Notes: generated by a model from the letters alone, not told the origin. DNA of 64,000 nucleotides from Microbacterium arabinogalactanolyticum (GCF_030268005.1 NZ_BRZC01000002.1:248001-312000), one strand, 5' to 3'; positions 43,016 through 51,691 are shown, counted from the first letter of the stretch. A program made the numbers and translations.

Positions 43016-44206
43016 ATGACCGTCACCCCGATCCGCGCGCTCACGCTGGACGAGCTGCGGGAGCGCTCCAGCGAGAAGTGGCGGGAGTACCCGGAGGACG
43101 TGCTTCCGCTGTTCGTGGCGGAGACCGACTTCCCGCTCGCGCCCGCGATCACTGCCGCGCTGGAGCGTGCCGTGCGCATCGGCGACACCGGGTACGTCGC
43201 CTCGCACACGCCGCTCGCCGCCGCCTATGCGGCGTTCGCGCAGCGTCGCTTCGGGTGGACGGTCGACACCGCCCGCATCCGGTCGACGGCGGATGTCAGC
43301 ATGGGCATCGTCGAGATCCTCCGCCGGGTCATCCACCCCGGGGAGCGGGTGATCGTCAACCCGCCGATCTACCCGCCGTTCTTCGACCTGGTGGACGAGG
43401 CCGGCGGTGTCGCCGAGCGTGTTCCGCTGCGCGACACCGGGGAGGGCTGGGAGCTCGACCTGGAGGCGATCGAGAAGGCACTCGCCGACGGCAGCAGGGC
43501 GGTGCTGCTCTGCAATCCGCACAATCCCACCGGGTCCGTGCACTCCGCGGAGAGCCTGGACGCACTGGCACGCCTCGCCGAGCGGTACGGCGCCGCCGTG
43601 GTCTCCGACGAGATCCACGCCCCGCTGACCCAGCCGGGCGTCGTCTTCACTCCGTTCCTGGCCAGCGGCGACGCCGCTCGGCGCATCGGGTACGCCGTCA
43701 CCAGCGCCAGCAAGGCGTTCAACCTCGCAGGGCTGAAGTGCGCCCTGATGATCGCGGCATCCGACGACACCACGGCCGTGCTGCGCTCCCTGCCGATCGA
43801 GGTGGAGTGGCGCACCGGTCAGTTCGGGATGCTGGCGGCCGTCGCCGCGTTCTCCGAGGAGAGCGACGAGTGGCTGGACGGCCTCCTCACCACCCTGGAC
43901 GAGAACCGCAGGCTGCTGGCGGACCTGCTCGAACGGCATCTGCCGGGAGCGCGCTACCGGATGCCCGATGCCGGTTACCTGGCGTGGGTGGACCTCACCG
44001 GCCTCGGCTGGGGTGCGAACCCGGCCAAGCAGATCCTGCGGCAGGCGAAGGTCGCCCTGCACTTCGGCCCGGCGTTCGGCGCGCCGGGAGCCGGGCACGT
44101 GCGCGTGAACTTCGGCACGAGCCCTGAGATCCTCACCGAGGCGATCGAGCGGATCGCCCGGGCCCGCACGGCGATCGACGAGGCCGTCTCCGCGGTACGC
44201 GCGTGA
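43016..44206 (+). CDS. PatB/MalY-type aminotransferase (putative cystathionine beta-lyase)
   Basis: Fold-type I PLP enzyme of 396 residues. It shows the PatB/MalY hallmarks: WREYPEDVLPLFVAETDF near the N-terminus, NPHNPTGSVHS, VVSDEIHAPL, and the lysine in SASKAFNLAGLKCAL that binds PLP. Members are C-S lyases acting on cystathionine or cysteine, with some regulatory activity, rather than true aminotransferases. The ATG at 43016 follows GGAGGAG. It is outside the suf transcript because a terminator intervenes, but it could feed sulfur metabolism. It overlaps the MFS gene by 4 nt. Confidence 0.88.
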   Translation: MTVTPIRALTLDELRERSSEKWREYPEDVLPLFVAETDFPLAPAITAALERAVRIGDTGYVASHTPLAAAYAAFAQRRFGWTVDTARIRSTADVSMGIVEILRRVIHPGERVIVNPPIYPPFFDLVDEAGGVAERVPLRDTGEGWELDLEAIEKALADGSRAVLLCNPHNPTGSVHSAESLDALARLAERYGAAVVSDEIHAPLTQPGVVFTPFLASGDAARRIGYAVTSASKAFNLAGLKCALMIAASDDTTAVLRSLPIEVEWRTGQFGMLAAVAAFSEESDEWLDGLLTTLDENRRLLADLLERHLPGARYRMPDAGYLAWVDLTGLGWGANPAKQILRQAKVALHFGPAFGAPGAGHVRVNFGTSPEILTEAIERIARARTAIDEAVSAVRA

Positions 44207-45621
44207 GCGCCGCCGCAGAGCCGACGATCTGGGATCGCAGCCGGCTCGGCATCACGGTCGGCACGGTCGTGCTGATCTTCCTCGCTGCGATCGAGTCGCT
44301 GGCGGTCACCACCGTCATGCCCATCGTCGCGCGCGACCTGGACGGCGAGGCACTGTTCGCGGTCGCGTTCTCCGCGACCATCTCGACAGGCGTGATCGGC
44401 ATGGTCGCCGTGGGGGCGTGGAGCGACAGGTCGGGCCCGCGTGCACCGCTCTATACGGCCGTGGCGCTGTTCGCGGCGGGCCTTCTCGTGTCGGGCTTCT
44501 CGTCGGACATGCATACCTTCATCCTCGGGCGGCTCATCCAGGGCCTCGGGGCCGGTGGCCAGACCGTCGCCCTCTACGTCGTGGTCGCGCGCGTCTACCC
44601 GCCGCAGCTGCACGGCCGCATCTTCGCGGCGTATGCGGCGGCCTGGGTCGTGCCCTCGCTGATCGGGCCGTTCCTGGCGGGTGCCGTGACCGAGTACCTG
44701 CACTGGCGGTGGACGTTCCTCGGCGTCGCGGTGCTCACCGCCGCTGCGTTCGCCCTGGTCGTGTCGCGACTGCGGGGCGTGTCACTGGACGCGGATGCCG
44801 GGTCGGACGCGGACGGCCCCGCCGACGCGGCCGAGCGTCCGCGGGGCGGGATCGCGCTGCGGATGCTGCTCGCCGTGCTCGTCGCAGCGGGTGCGGTCAC
44901 GGTCGGTCTCGCGGCCGACGCGCCCGCGGCGGCGGGCGGCCCGATCGCACTGGCCGCGGTGCTCGTCATCGGATTCTCGCTGCTGCCGCTGCTGCCGAAG
45001 GGCACGCTGCGGGCGGTCTCGGGCCTGCCCAGCACCGTCCTCATGCGCGGGATCGTCGCCGGTGCGTTCTTCGCCGCGGAGGCGTATGTGCCGAAGCTGC
45101 TGATCGACCGTTTCGGGTTCTCACCCACCGTGGCCGGACTCGCCCTCACCCTGGCCGCGATCGGCTGGTCGGGAGCGTCGGCCGTGCAGGGCCGGTACGG
45201 CGACAGGCTGGGCAGCGCGCGGATCACCTGGATCGCGGTGCTGCTGATGCTGACCGGGGTCGCGGGGCTCCTCTTCGTGAGCGCGATCGGGGCGGATCCG
45301 TGGATCGTGATCGTGGCGTGGGGTCTTGCCGGAGCGGGTATGGGACTGCTCTATCCGCGGCTGACCGTCCTCACCCTGGCGTACTCCACCACGGCGAACG
45401 AGGGGTTCAACTCCGCTGCGCTGTCGATCTTCGAGGCATCCGGCTCCGCTGTCACGATCGCGCTGGCGGGCCTCGGCTTCGCGCTCCTGCCGGTGCTCGG
45501 CACGGGGTACCTCACGGTCTACCTGCTGGCAGCCGTGCTTCTGCTCTTCTCGCTGGTGCCGGGCCTGCGGATGGGCGACGGCGCGGGCAGGACGGTCAGC
45601 GCGGAGAGCGCGCCGCGCTGA
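44203..45621 (+). CDS. MFS transporter (DHA2-like drug or metabolite exporter)
   Basis: Major-facilitator protein of 472 residues with 12 to 14 hydrophobic segments and the loop motif GAWSDRSGPRAPLY between segments 2 and 3 (variant of GxLaDrxGrkxxl). GRLIQGLGAGGQTVALYVV matches the drug-proton antiporter motif C region. The central loop (about 185-215) is charged and Ala-rich. Coupled to the PatB-type enzyme by a GTGA overlap, so it may export or import a related sulfur or amino-acid compound. That link is inference. It ends with a 26-nt 3' overlap with the TetR gene. Confidence 0.87.
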   Translation: MSAAAEPTIWDRSRLGITVGTVVLIFLAAIESLAVTTVMPIVARDLDGEALFAVAFSATISTGVIGMVAVGAWSDRSGPRAPLYTAVALFAAGLLVSGFSSDMHTFILGRLIQGLGAGGQTVALYVVVARVYPPQLHGRIFAAYAAAWVVPSLIGPFLAGAVTEYLHWRWTFLGVAVLTAAAFALVVSRLRGVSLDADAGSDADGPADAAERPRGGIALRMLLAVLVAAGAVTVGLAADAPAAAGGPIALAAVLVIGFSLLPLLPKGTLRAVSGLPSTVLMRGIVAGAFFAAEAYVPKLLIDRFGFSPTVAGLALTLAAIGWSGASAVQGRYGDRLGSARITWIAVLLMLTGVAGLLFVSAIGADPWIVIVAWGLAGAGMGLLYPRLTVLTLAYSTTANEGFNSAALSIFEASGSAVTIALAGLGFALLPVLGTGYLTVYLLAAVLLLFSLVPGLRMGDGAGRTVSAESAPR

Positions 45622-46144
45622 GCGAGCCGAAGGCGCGGATGCCGGCGTCGAAGACCTCATCGGCGTGGGCGGTCGGGTCGGCGGCATCGGGGGCGACGGC
45701 CCCGATGCTCTGCGCGTGCATGCGCTGCTGCAGCAGAGTGGTGTGCCCGAGCACGAACTCGAAGACGGCGTCCGCGGCGGTCTGATCCGCATCGCCGAGC
45801 GAGGCGCCGAGAGCGTCCTGTGCGCGTCGGGTGCCCAGCCGGAGCGCGTAGGTGCTCATCACGACCTCGGCGCCGTCACGGTAGGCGAGCAGTGCATCGC
45901 GGATGCTCCCCGCGGTGTCGGCGAGTGAGGTCGCAGCGTCGGGTGCGGGGATCGTATCGAGGATGCGCTCGGCGACGGCTGCGAGCAGTTCCTGCTTGCT
46001 CGCGAAGTGCCAGTACAGCGCACTGGGCTGAACATCGAGCTCGGTCGCCAGACGACGCATGGACAGGTCGGGCAGCCCCACGCGGTCGAGCAGGCGAAGG
46101 GCGCAGTCGACCACACTGTGACGGTCGTGTCGTACGGGAGGCAT
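45596..46144 (-). CDS. bioQ: TetR-family regulator, probable biotin repressor BioQ
   Basis: DNA-binding repressor of 182 residues with the N-terminal TetR helix-turn-helix (LRLLDRVGLPDLSMRRLATELDVQPSALYWHFASKQELLAAVAERIL). The C-terminal domain is variable. It is divergent from bioYMN, and two operator-like boxes of the BioQ type (TGAAC-N3-GTTCA) lie between them. BioQ is the known TetR regulator of biotin genes in Corynebacterium and Mycobacterium. A TATACT -10 box (minus strand) is 6 nt before the ATG at 46144, so its mRNA is probably leaderless and self-repressed through the adjacent box. Confidence 0.75.
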   Translation of the reverse strand: MPPVRHDRHSVVDCALRLLDRVGLPDLSMRRLATELDVQPSALYWHFASKQELLAAVAERILDTIPAPDAATSLADTAGSIRDALLAYRDGAEVVMSTYALRLGTRRAQDALGASLGDADQTAADAVFEFVLGHTTLLQQRMHAQSIGAVAPDAADPTAHADEVFDAGIRAFGSLSAARSPR

Positions 46145-46150
46145 GGCTCC

Positions 46151-46156
46151 CAGTAT
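46151..46156 (-). promoter_or_regulatory. -10 box of the bioQ promoter (leaderless)
   Basis: Read on the minus strand this is TATACT, the strongest -10 match in the window together with the one before the ABC-F gene. Only 6 nt separate it from the bioQ ATG, and 2 nt from the nearer operator. Confidence 0.65.
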
Positions 46157-46158
46157 AG

Positions 46159-46171
46159 TGAACACCGTTCA
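46159..46171. promoter_or_regulatory. BioQ-type operator box 1
   Basis: TGAACACCGTTCA is a perfect palindrome of the form TGAAC-N3-GTTCA. It abuts the bioQ -10 box, so a bound dimer would block transcription of bioQ. Confidence 0.75.
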
Positions 46172-46173
46172 GG

Positions 46174-46186
46174 TGGACAGTGTTCA
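46174..46186. promoter_or_regulatory. BioQ-type operator box 2
   Basis: TGGACAGTGTTCA matches TGAAC-N3-GTTCA with one mismatch. It is centred 15 bp from box 1, about one and a half helical turns, and lies between box 1 and bioY. The tandem pair could serve the two divergent promoters. Confidence 0.65.
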
Positions 46187-46222
46187 GGACGGCCCGACCC
46201 GAGCCGTCCGAAAGGAGCCCCG

Positions 46223-46801
46223 ATGACCGATTCCCCTCGCCCTCTGGGCGCAGACCTCGCCCGTGTCGCCGTCTTCGCGGCGCTGATCGTCGTGCTCGGC
46301 ACCGTGACGGTGCCCGTACCCGGCGGCGTCCCGATCACCGGACAGACCCTGGGCGTCATGCTCGCCGGCCTCGTGCTGGGCGCCAGGCGCGCACCCCTGG
46401 CCGTACTCGTCGTGCTCGCCCTCGCTGCCGCGGGCCTGCCCGTGCTCGCCGGCGGACGCGGGGGACTGGGCGTGTTCCTGGGTCCCACAGCGGGATACAT
46501 GCTCGGCTGGATCGCGGGGAGCGTCGTGATCGGGCTCATCGCCCATCACGGCCGGTTCACCTGGTGGCGCGCCGGGATCGGCACCGTGCTGGGCGGCATC
46601 CTCGTGATCTACCTTTTCGGCATCCCCGTGCAGTCCCTCGTGACCGGCGTGCCGTTCGGGCCCACAGTCCTCTCCAGCCTCGTGTTCCTGCCCGGCGACC
46701 TGCTCAAGGCTGTCCTCGCCGTGCTCCTGGCCGTCGCACTGCGCCGGGCGTATCCGCGCGCGTTCCCGACCCGGGCGCGCACCGTCGCGCATGCCGGCTG
46801 A
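46223..46801 (+). CDS. bioY: Biotin transporter BioY (ECF S-component)
   Basis: Biotin-binding membrane subunit of an energy-coupling-factor importer. The 192 residues have about six hydrophobic segments and the BioY motifs VPVPGGVPITGQTLGVMLAG and FLGPTAGYMLGWI. AAAGGAG lies 5 nt before the ATG. Followed by bioM (11-nt overlap) and bioN, the dedicated energising ATPase and T-component, in the order known from Corynebacterium. Expected to be derepressed when biotin is scarce, through BioQ. Confidence 0.95.
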   Translation: MTDSPRPLGADLARVAVFAALIVVLGTVTVPVPGGVPITGQTLGVMLAGLVLGARRAPLAVLVVLALAAAGLPVLAGGRGGLGVFLGPTAGYMLGWIAGSVVIGLIAHHGRFTWWRAGIGTVLGGILVIYLFGIPVQSLVTGVPFGPTVLSSLVFLPGDLLKAVLAVLLAVALRRAYPRAFPTRARTVAHAG

Positions 46802-47489
46802 GGCGGTCGCGACCGGCACCGCGATCAGCTGCGAGGGCGTCGGCCTCACCGTCGGAGACGCCGTGCTGCTGCACGACGTCGACCTGCGGCTGACCGCGGG
46901 CCGCACGGCCGTCATCGGCGCGAACGGCTCCGGCAAGTCGACCTTCGCACGGATGCTGAACGGTCTGCGGCTGCCCAGCGCCGGGAGCCTGCGGGTGCAC
47001 GGCCTGGATCCTGTGCGCGACGCGAAGGCGCTGCGACGTCACGTCGGCTTCGTCTTCACGAATCCGGAGGCGCAGCTCCTGATGCCGACGCCCGCGGAGG
47101 ACCTCGCGCTCTCGCTTCCCGACGTGCCGCGATCCGATCGAGCGGCGCGGGTCGCGCGGATCCTCGCGGAGCACGACCTCGCCGATCGCGCGGATGTGCC
47201 GGTCTCGGGGCTCTCGGGAGGGCAGCGCCAGCTGCTGGCCATCGCGTCCGTCCTCGCGACCGATCCGGGGCTCGTCGTCGCCGATGAGCCCACGACGCTG
47301 CTGGACCTGCGCAACGCCCGCAGGATCGGCGACCTGCTGCTGGGACTCGACGTGCCCCTCGTGCTGGTCACGCACGATCTCGAGCTGGCAGCGCGATGCG
47401 ACGAGGCGGTTCTCTTCGAGGACGGCACCGTGCGGGCGGTCGGGGAGCCCGCGGCGGTGATCGACGAGTACCGGCGGAGCTGCGCGTGA
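46791..47489 (+). CDS. bioM: Biotin ECF transporter ATPase BioM
   Basis: ATP-binding cassette (A component) of 232 residues with Walker A GANGSGKST, Q-loop FVFTNPEAQLLMPT (the NPxxQ form typical of ECF ATPases), signature LSGGQRQLLAIASV, Walker B LVVADEP and H-loop VTHD. Only one ATPase gene is present, so it would work as a homodimer. It overlaps both neighbours, so bioY, bioM and bioN are translationally coupled. Confidence 0.93.
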   Translation: MPAEAVATGTAISCEGVGLTVGDAVLLHDVDLRLTAGRTAVIGANGSGKSTFARMLNGLRLPSAGSLRVHGLDPVRDAKALRRHVGFVFTNPEAQLLMPTPAEDLALSLPDVPRSDRAARVARILAEHDLADRADVPVSGLSGGQRQLLAIASVLATDPGLVVADEPTTLLDLRNARRIGDLLLGLDVPLVLVTHDLELAARCDEAVLFEDGTVRAVGEPAAVIDEYRRSCA

Positions 47490-48082
47490 TCTCGCTCTAC
47501 CGACCGGGAACGGGCATCCTGCATCGGATGCCGGCCGGTGCGAAGCTCGCCGTGCTGGCGGCTTCGGCATTGGTGCCGTCCCTGCTGCGGCCCGGGATCA
47601 TCGGCACGCTCGCTGTGCTGGTCCTCGTCTCATCGCTGTACGCGCTCGGCGGGTTGACGCTGCGCGCGCTGGGGGAGGCCTGGTGGCGGGTGCGCTGGCT
47701 GATCGCCGTGCTGGGTGGGGCGCTGTGGCTGTTCACCTCGGCCGCGGATGCCGTGCAGAACACGGGCCGGGTCGTCGCGCTCCTGCTGCTGGCGGAGCTG
47801 GTGACCCGCACGACGCGGATGGGCGACCTGCTCGAGGTCTTCCGTGCGCTCGTGCGGCCGCTGCGCAGATTCGGCGTGGATCCGGAGGCGGTGGCGCTGA
47901 CCCTGTCCCTGACGATCGCGATGATCCCGGTGATCGCCGGCTTCGCCACCCAGGTGCGCGACGCACAGCGGGCCAGAGGCGTGCGGCTCGGCCCGCGTGC
48001 CGTGCTGCCCCTGCTCGTGCTCACCATGAAGCACGCCGACGACGTCGGAGACGCCATGGCGGCGCGGGGGATCGCCGCATGA
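47486..48082 (+). CDS. bioN: Biotin ECF transporter T-component BioN
   Basis: Transmembrane coupling protein (CbiQ/EcfT family) of 198 residues with about five hydrophobic segments. The C-terminal cytoplasmic part has the ATPase-contact motif seen as AQRARGVRLG (the Ala-Arg-Gly form). GTG start overlapping the bioM stop by 4 nt. It overlaps the CHY zinc-finger gene by 4 nt. Confidence 0.92.
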   Translation: MISLYRPGTGILHRMPAGAKLAVLAASALVPSLLRPGIIGTLAVLVLVSSLYALGGLTLRALGEAWWRVRWLIAVLGGALWLFTSAADAVQNTGRVVALLLLAELVTRTTRMGDLLEVFRALVRPLRRFGVDPEAVALTLSLTIAMIPVIAGFATQVRDAQRARGVRLGPRAVLPLLVLTMKHADDVGDAMAARGIAA

Positions 48083-48405
48083 TCCGCATCGGCGACCACA
48101 TCGTGCTCGGCGCCCTGGTCGACGATCGGACGAGGTGCGCGCACTACCACGGTGCGCTCGATGTGGTTGCCCTGCGATTCCACTGCTGCGGCGCCTGGTA
48201 TCCCTGCGTGCACTGCCATGACGACGTGGCCGGGCACGACCGCACGACGTGGCCGGCATCCGACGGCGAGAGGGAGGCGGCGCTGTGCGGGGCGTGCGGC
48301 ACGAGCATGACCATCCGCACCTACCGCGACGCCGACGCCTGTCCGGCGTGCGGGGCGGGGTTCAACCCGGGGTGCGCGCTGCACCACCATCTGTACTTCG
48401 ACTGA
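48079..48405 (+). CDS. CHY zinc-finger protein
   Basis: Small Cys/His-rich protein of 108 residues. Ligand-like residues occur in the order CAHYHGAL, FHCCGAWYPCVHCHDDV, CGACGTSM and CPACGAGFNPGCALHHH, the pattern of the CHY zinc finger that in eukaryotic RCHY1 binds three zinc ions. Bacterial single-domain members are uncharacterised. Its ATGA overlap with bioN ties it to the biotin-import operon, but a role in biotin handling is only a guess. It could also be a metal buffer or a regulator. Confidence 0.88.
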   Translation: MIRIGDHIVLGALVDDRTRCAHYHGALDVVALRFHCCGAWYPCVHCHDDVAGHDRTTWPASDGEREAALCGACGTSMTIRTYRDADACPACGAGFNPGCALHHHLYFD

Positions 48406-48434
48406 GCGGCCGGGACCCGGCATCCCGCTGGCGC

Positions 48435-49742
48435 TCACGCGGCCACCAGCGCCGCGGCCGTGTGCTCCTGCGTCGCCCCGGCGATCCGTGGCGGCGCCGG
48501 CCGCACCATCCGCAGGGCCAGCAGCCATCCGGCCACAGCGAGAACGGCGGTCAGCGTCGTGGTTCCGTGCACGAGCAGCAGGAGCACGGCTGCCAGCGCG
48601 ATGACGACGGCTGAGCCGACGACGGCGGAAGCCGGACTCGCGAGGGGGATCCGCTTCCCTTCGATGCGCGCGAGCGGGAGGCTGAGCGCGGCGGTCGCGG
48701 CGAAGACGATGACCAGCCACAGCGGGCGGCCCGCCCACCATTCCGGACTCGCCGGCGCCGGCAGCGACGAGCCGGTGGTCAGGGCCCAGAGCGCGAGGGC
48801 CCCCGCCATCGCGAGCAGCACGGGCATGTGCCACAGGTACACGGTCATCGTGCGGCGCGAGACGAATGCGGTGAATGCGGCGGGGCGCGGCCTGCGGGCG
48901 AAGGCCGCGATGCGGGTGCGCAGCAGCGAGAACGCGACGGTGTGCGCGATGCCGACGAGCAGCAGCGCCGTGGTCGGCGGGTTGATGTTGGCGATGAGGT
49001 CGGGGGAGTGGATGCCCAGCACGAACGACCCCACGAGGGCCAGGACCGCCGTCACGAGGACGACGGACCGCGCGCGGCGCCCCAGAGCGTCGATCCGGCC
49101 ATCGGCGAGGAAGAAGCCGACCTGCTGCAGCACCAGCCAGACGAACACGAGGTTGGCGAAGCCCACCCCGTCCGCGCCGGTGGCGGCACGGATGACATCG
49201 ACCAGCACGGCGGCGCCGGCGAGCAGGGACACCGTCACCAGCGGGCGGCGCTCGTGCAGGCGCAGCATCACTGGCAGCAGTGCCTGGCAGAGCAGGAAGA
49301 CGCCCAGGAACCACAGCGGCTGGCCGAACCGGTAGCCGGCCGTCGCGACCAGTTCGGCGGGCACACCGCACCGTGCGAGCACGGCGAGGAGGATCCCGAC
49401 GACGGCCACCGTGACCAGCGCGGGGCGCAGCAGGCGGTGCAGGCGCTCGGCGGTGAAGCGGATGCCGTCGCCTCCGCGCTCCCGACTGCGTCGCAGCGCG
49501 ATGGATCCGGAGAAGCCGCCGATCACGAAGAACAGCGGCATCACCTGCAGCAGCCAGCTGACCGGCGTCAGCCACCAGCCGCTGTCGCCGGCGTTCTCGA
49601 ACACCGGCGACTGTGCGGTGACGGTCACGCCGACCATCAGAGAATGCAGCAGGATCACGGCGACCACGCACCCTGCGCGGACGAGATCGACGGCGGGGTC
49701 GCGGGTGGGCTCGGGGATGCGGATGCTGTGTGGCGAGGTCAT
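48435..49742 (-). CDS. Acyltransferase 3 family membrane protein
   Basis: Integral-membrane O-acyltransferase-like protein of 435 residues with about ten to eleven hydrophobic segments. The first segment has DLVRAGCVVAVILLHSLMVG, with a His in the position used for catalysis in the family, and FFVIGGFSGSIALRRS follows. Relatives acylate glycans or lipids. The acceptor here is unknown. Convergent with the CHY gene, 29 nt apart, and alone on its transcript. Confidence 0.85.
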   Translation of the reverse strand: MTSPHSIRIPEPTRDPAVDLVRAGCVVAVILLHSLMVGVTVTAQSPVFENAGDSGWWLTPVSWLLQVMPLFFVIGGFSGSIALRRSRERGGDGIRFTAERLHRLLRPALVTVAVVGILLAVLARCGVPAELVATAGYRFGQPLWFLGVFLLCQALLPVMLRLHERRPLVTVSLLAGAAVLVDVIRAATGADGVGFANLVFVWLVLQQVGFFLADGRIDALGRRARSVVLVTAVLALVGSFVLGIHSPDLIANINPPTTALLLVGIAHTVAFSLLRTRIAAFARRPRPAAFTAFVSRRTMTVYLWHMPVLLAMAGALALWALTTGSSLPAPASPEWWAGRPLWLVIVFAATAALSLPLARIEGKRIPLASPASAVVGSAVVIALAAVLLLLVHGTTTLTAVLAVAGWLLALRMVRPAPPRIAGATQEHTAAALVAA

Positions 49743-49830
49743 GCCACGGACACTATGGACGCGATGCCCGCGGCCTCATCACCCCACGGGGTCGAAGCGT
49801 CTCATACCGTGGTGCCGTCCTCGGCCGTGA

Positions 49831-50502
49831 TCAGGAGGCGGGCTCGACCAGTCCGGCGTCGTAGGCGAGGATCACCGCGTGCACCCGGTCGCGCAGCCCC
49901 AGCTTGGCGAACACCTTGCCGACATGGGTCTTGACGGTCTGCTCCGCGATGAACAGCTCCGCCCCGATCTCGTGGTTGGAACGCCCCCGCCCGATCAGGG
50001 TGAGCACCTCGAGCTCGCGCTCGGTGAGATCGTTCAGTGCCGTCCGGGACTGCGGTGCGCGGGGCCGGCGGGTCGAGAAGTGCTCGATCATCCTGCGCGT
50101 GACCCGTGGCGAGAGCAGCGCATCGCCGTCGGCGATCACGCGTACGGCGTGCACGAGCTCGTCCGGCAGTGCGTCCTTGAGCAGGAACCCGCTCGCGCCC
50201 GCCTCGAGGGCGTCGTACACGTAGTCGTCGATGTCGAAGGTGGTCAGCATCAGGATGCGCGGCACCTTGGCCGCCGGGTACGAGGGACCGAGGATGCGCC
50301 TGGTCGCCTCGATGCCGTCGAGTCCCGGCATCCGGACATCCATCAGGATCACGTCCGGATCCAGCCGGGCCGACAGGGCGACGGCCTCCAGGCCGTCGGC
50401 GGCCTGGCCGGTGACGTGGATGCCGTCGTGGGCGTCCAGGAGCGCGGCGAAGCCGGCGCGCACCATGGCCTGGTCGTCGGCGATGAGGACCTCGATCGTC
50501 AC
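49831..50502 (-). CDS. NarL/LuxR-type response regulator
   Basis: Two-component regulator of 223 residues. The receiver domain has IADDQ at the start, the phospho-acceptor Asp in VILMDVRMPGLDG (about residue 54) and conserved Lys in FLLKDALP. The C-terminal LuxR helix-turn-helix reads LTERELEVLTLIGRGRSNHEIGAEL, followed by VKTHVGKVFAKL. It overlaps its histidine kinase gene by 4 nt (GTGA), so they form a pair. Target genes are unknown. Confidence 0.94.
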   Translation of the reverse strand: MTIEVLIADDQAMVRAGFAALLDAHDGIHVTGQAADGLEAVALSARLDPDVILMDVRMPGLDGIEATRRILGPSYPAAKVPRILMLTTFDIDDYVYDALEAGASGFLLKDALPDELVHAVRVIADGDALLSPRVTRRMIEHFSTRRPRAPQSRTALNDLTERELEVLTLIGRGRSNHEIGAELFIAEQTVKTHVGKVFAKLGLRDRVHAVILAYDAGLVEPAS

Positions 50503-51686
50503 GGTGTTCCTTCCGGGGCGTCAGCGGGGTGGCGGGGGATGCGGGCGCTGACGAGCCAGCCGTTGCCGTCGACGCCGGCGCGCAGCTCTCCGCCGAGCAG
50601 GGCTGCGCGCTCGGTCATCCCGCGCAGCCCGTGCCCGCCGGAGGTCGACGCGGGCGGGGCGGCCGGCGCGTTGCGCACCAGAACGGAGACGTCCTCGGCC
50701 CCGGTCGAGACGGAGACGACGATCGCGGAGTCCGGGGCGTGGCGGAGGGCATTGCTGAGCGACTCCTGCACGATGCGGTAGACCGCGATCTGCGCGGCCA
50801 CGGCGATGTCGCCGTCGACATCCTGGGTCAGCTCCACGGCGGCTCCCGCTCGTCTGGTCGTCTCCACGAGGGCCGGAACGTCATCGAGACCGCGTTGAGG
50901 GGCGAGCTCGGCGGTGTGATCCTCGGTGCGCAGCACTCCGAGGATGCGGCGCATCTCGCCGAGCGCGCCTCGGGCCGACGCGGCGATGGACTCGAACTCC
51001 GCAACCGCTTCGTCCGGCAGATCGGGCGCGCGGTAACGCGCGGTCGACGCCTGCACCTGGATGAGCGACATGCTGTGCGCCACGACGTCGTGGAGCTCTC
51101 GCGCGATACGGGTCCGCTCCTCGGCGAGCTCGCGGCGGGACTGCTCCTGGGCGACGTGCTCGCGCTCCCTGGACAGCTCCGCGCCGAGGCGCAGCCGCCC
51201 GGCGAGGAGCACGCCGACGAGCAGCGCCCCCGCCGCGATCGACGCGGTCACGATCAGGTCCGCGCCGGTGGCGTCGGCCGAGGTGACCGAGGGCATCAGC
51301 AGCGGCGCGGTGAGGGAGGCCATCATCCCCAGCAGCAGAGCGATCAGGGAGAGGCGCCAGCCGTGCAGCACCGAGAGGATCACCACGAGCAGGGCGAAGG
51401 CGATGAGGGCGGGAACCGACCACGGCCACGGCGCGAACGACGCGCGCGCAGGGGAGGCCGTGAGGGGCAGCACGAACGCGGTGACGAGGAACAGCGCCAG
51501 AGCGGAGCGCGGACGGTGCACGGCGAGGGCGGGCGCCGCGCACACGCCGGCGCCGAGAAGGAACGCGGCGGGAACAGCGACCCCGTACAGCGCGATCTGG
51601 ATGGGGACGAGCGTCGCGTAGAGCGCGACCACGAGCGCCCACAGCGCGACGATGCGCCGGGAGGGGCGTTCACGGGCGGCGCTCAT
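50499..51686 (-). CDS. Sensor histidine kinase (HisKA_3 type)
   Basis: Membrane histidine kinase of 395 residues. About six hydrophobic segments fill residues 10-165, with no recognised sensor domain. The dimerisation helix has RTRIARELHDVVAHSMSLI with the phospho-His. The ATPase domain shows ESLSNALRHAP (N-box) and GHGLRGMTERAALLGG (G-box). The ATG at 51686 has GGGAGG 9 nt upstream. An in-frame ATG at 51695 overlaps the DedA stop and is the alternative. Cotranscribed with the DedA gene and the response regulator. Confidence 0.92.
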   Translation of the reverse strand: MSAARERPSRRIVALWALVVALYATLVPIQIALYGVAVPAAFLLGAGVCAAPALAVHRPRSALALFLVTAFVLPLTASPARASFAPWPWSVPALIAFALLVVILSVLHGWRLSLIALLLGMMASLTAPLLMPSVTSADATGADLIVTASIAAGALLVGVLLAGRLRLGAELSREREHVAQEQSRRELAEERTRIARELHDVVAHSMSLIQVQASTARYRAPDLPDEAVAEFESIAASARGALGEMRRILGVLRTEDHTAELAPQRGLDDVPALVETTRRAGAAVELTQDVDGDIAVAAQIAVYRIVQESLSNALRHAPDSAIVVSVSTGAEDVSVLVRNAPAAPPASTSGGHGLRGMTERAALLGGELRAGVDGNGWLVSARIPRHPADAPEGTP

Positions 51687-51691
51687 GTCCG

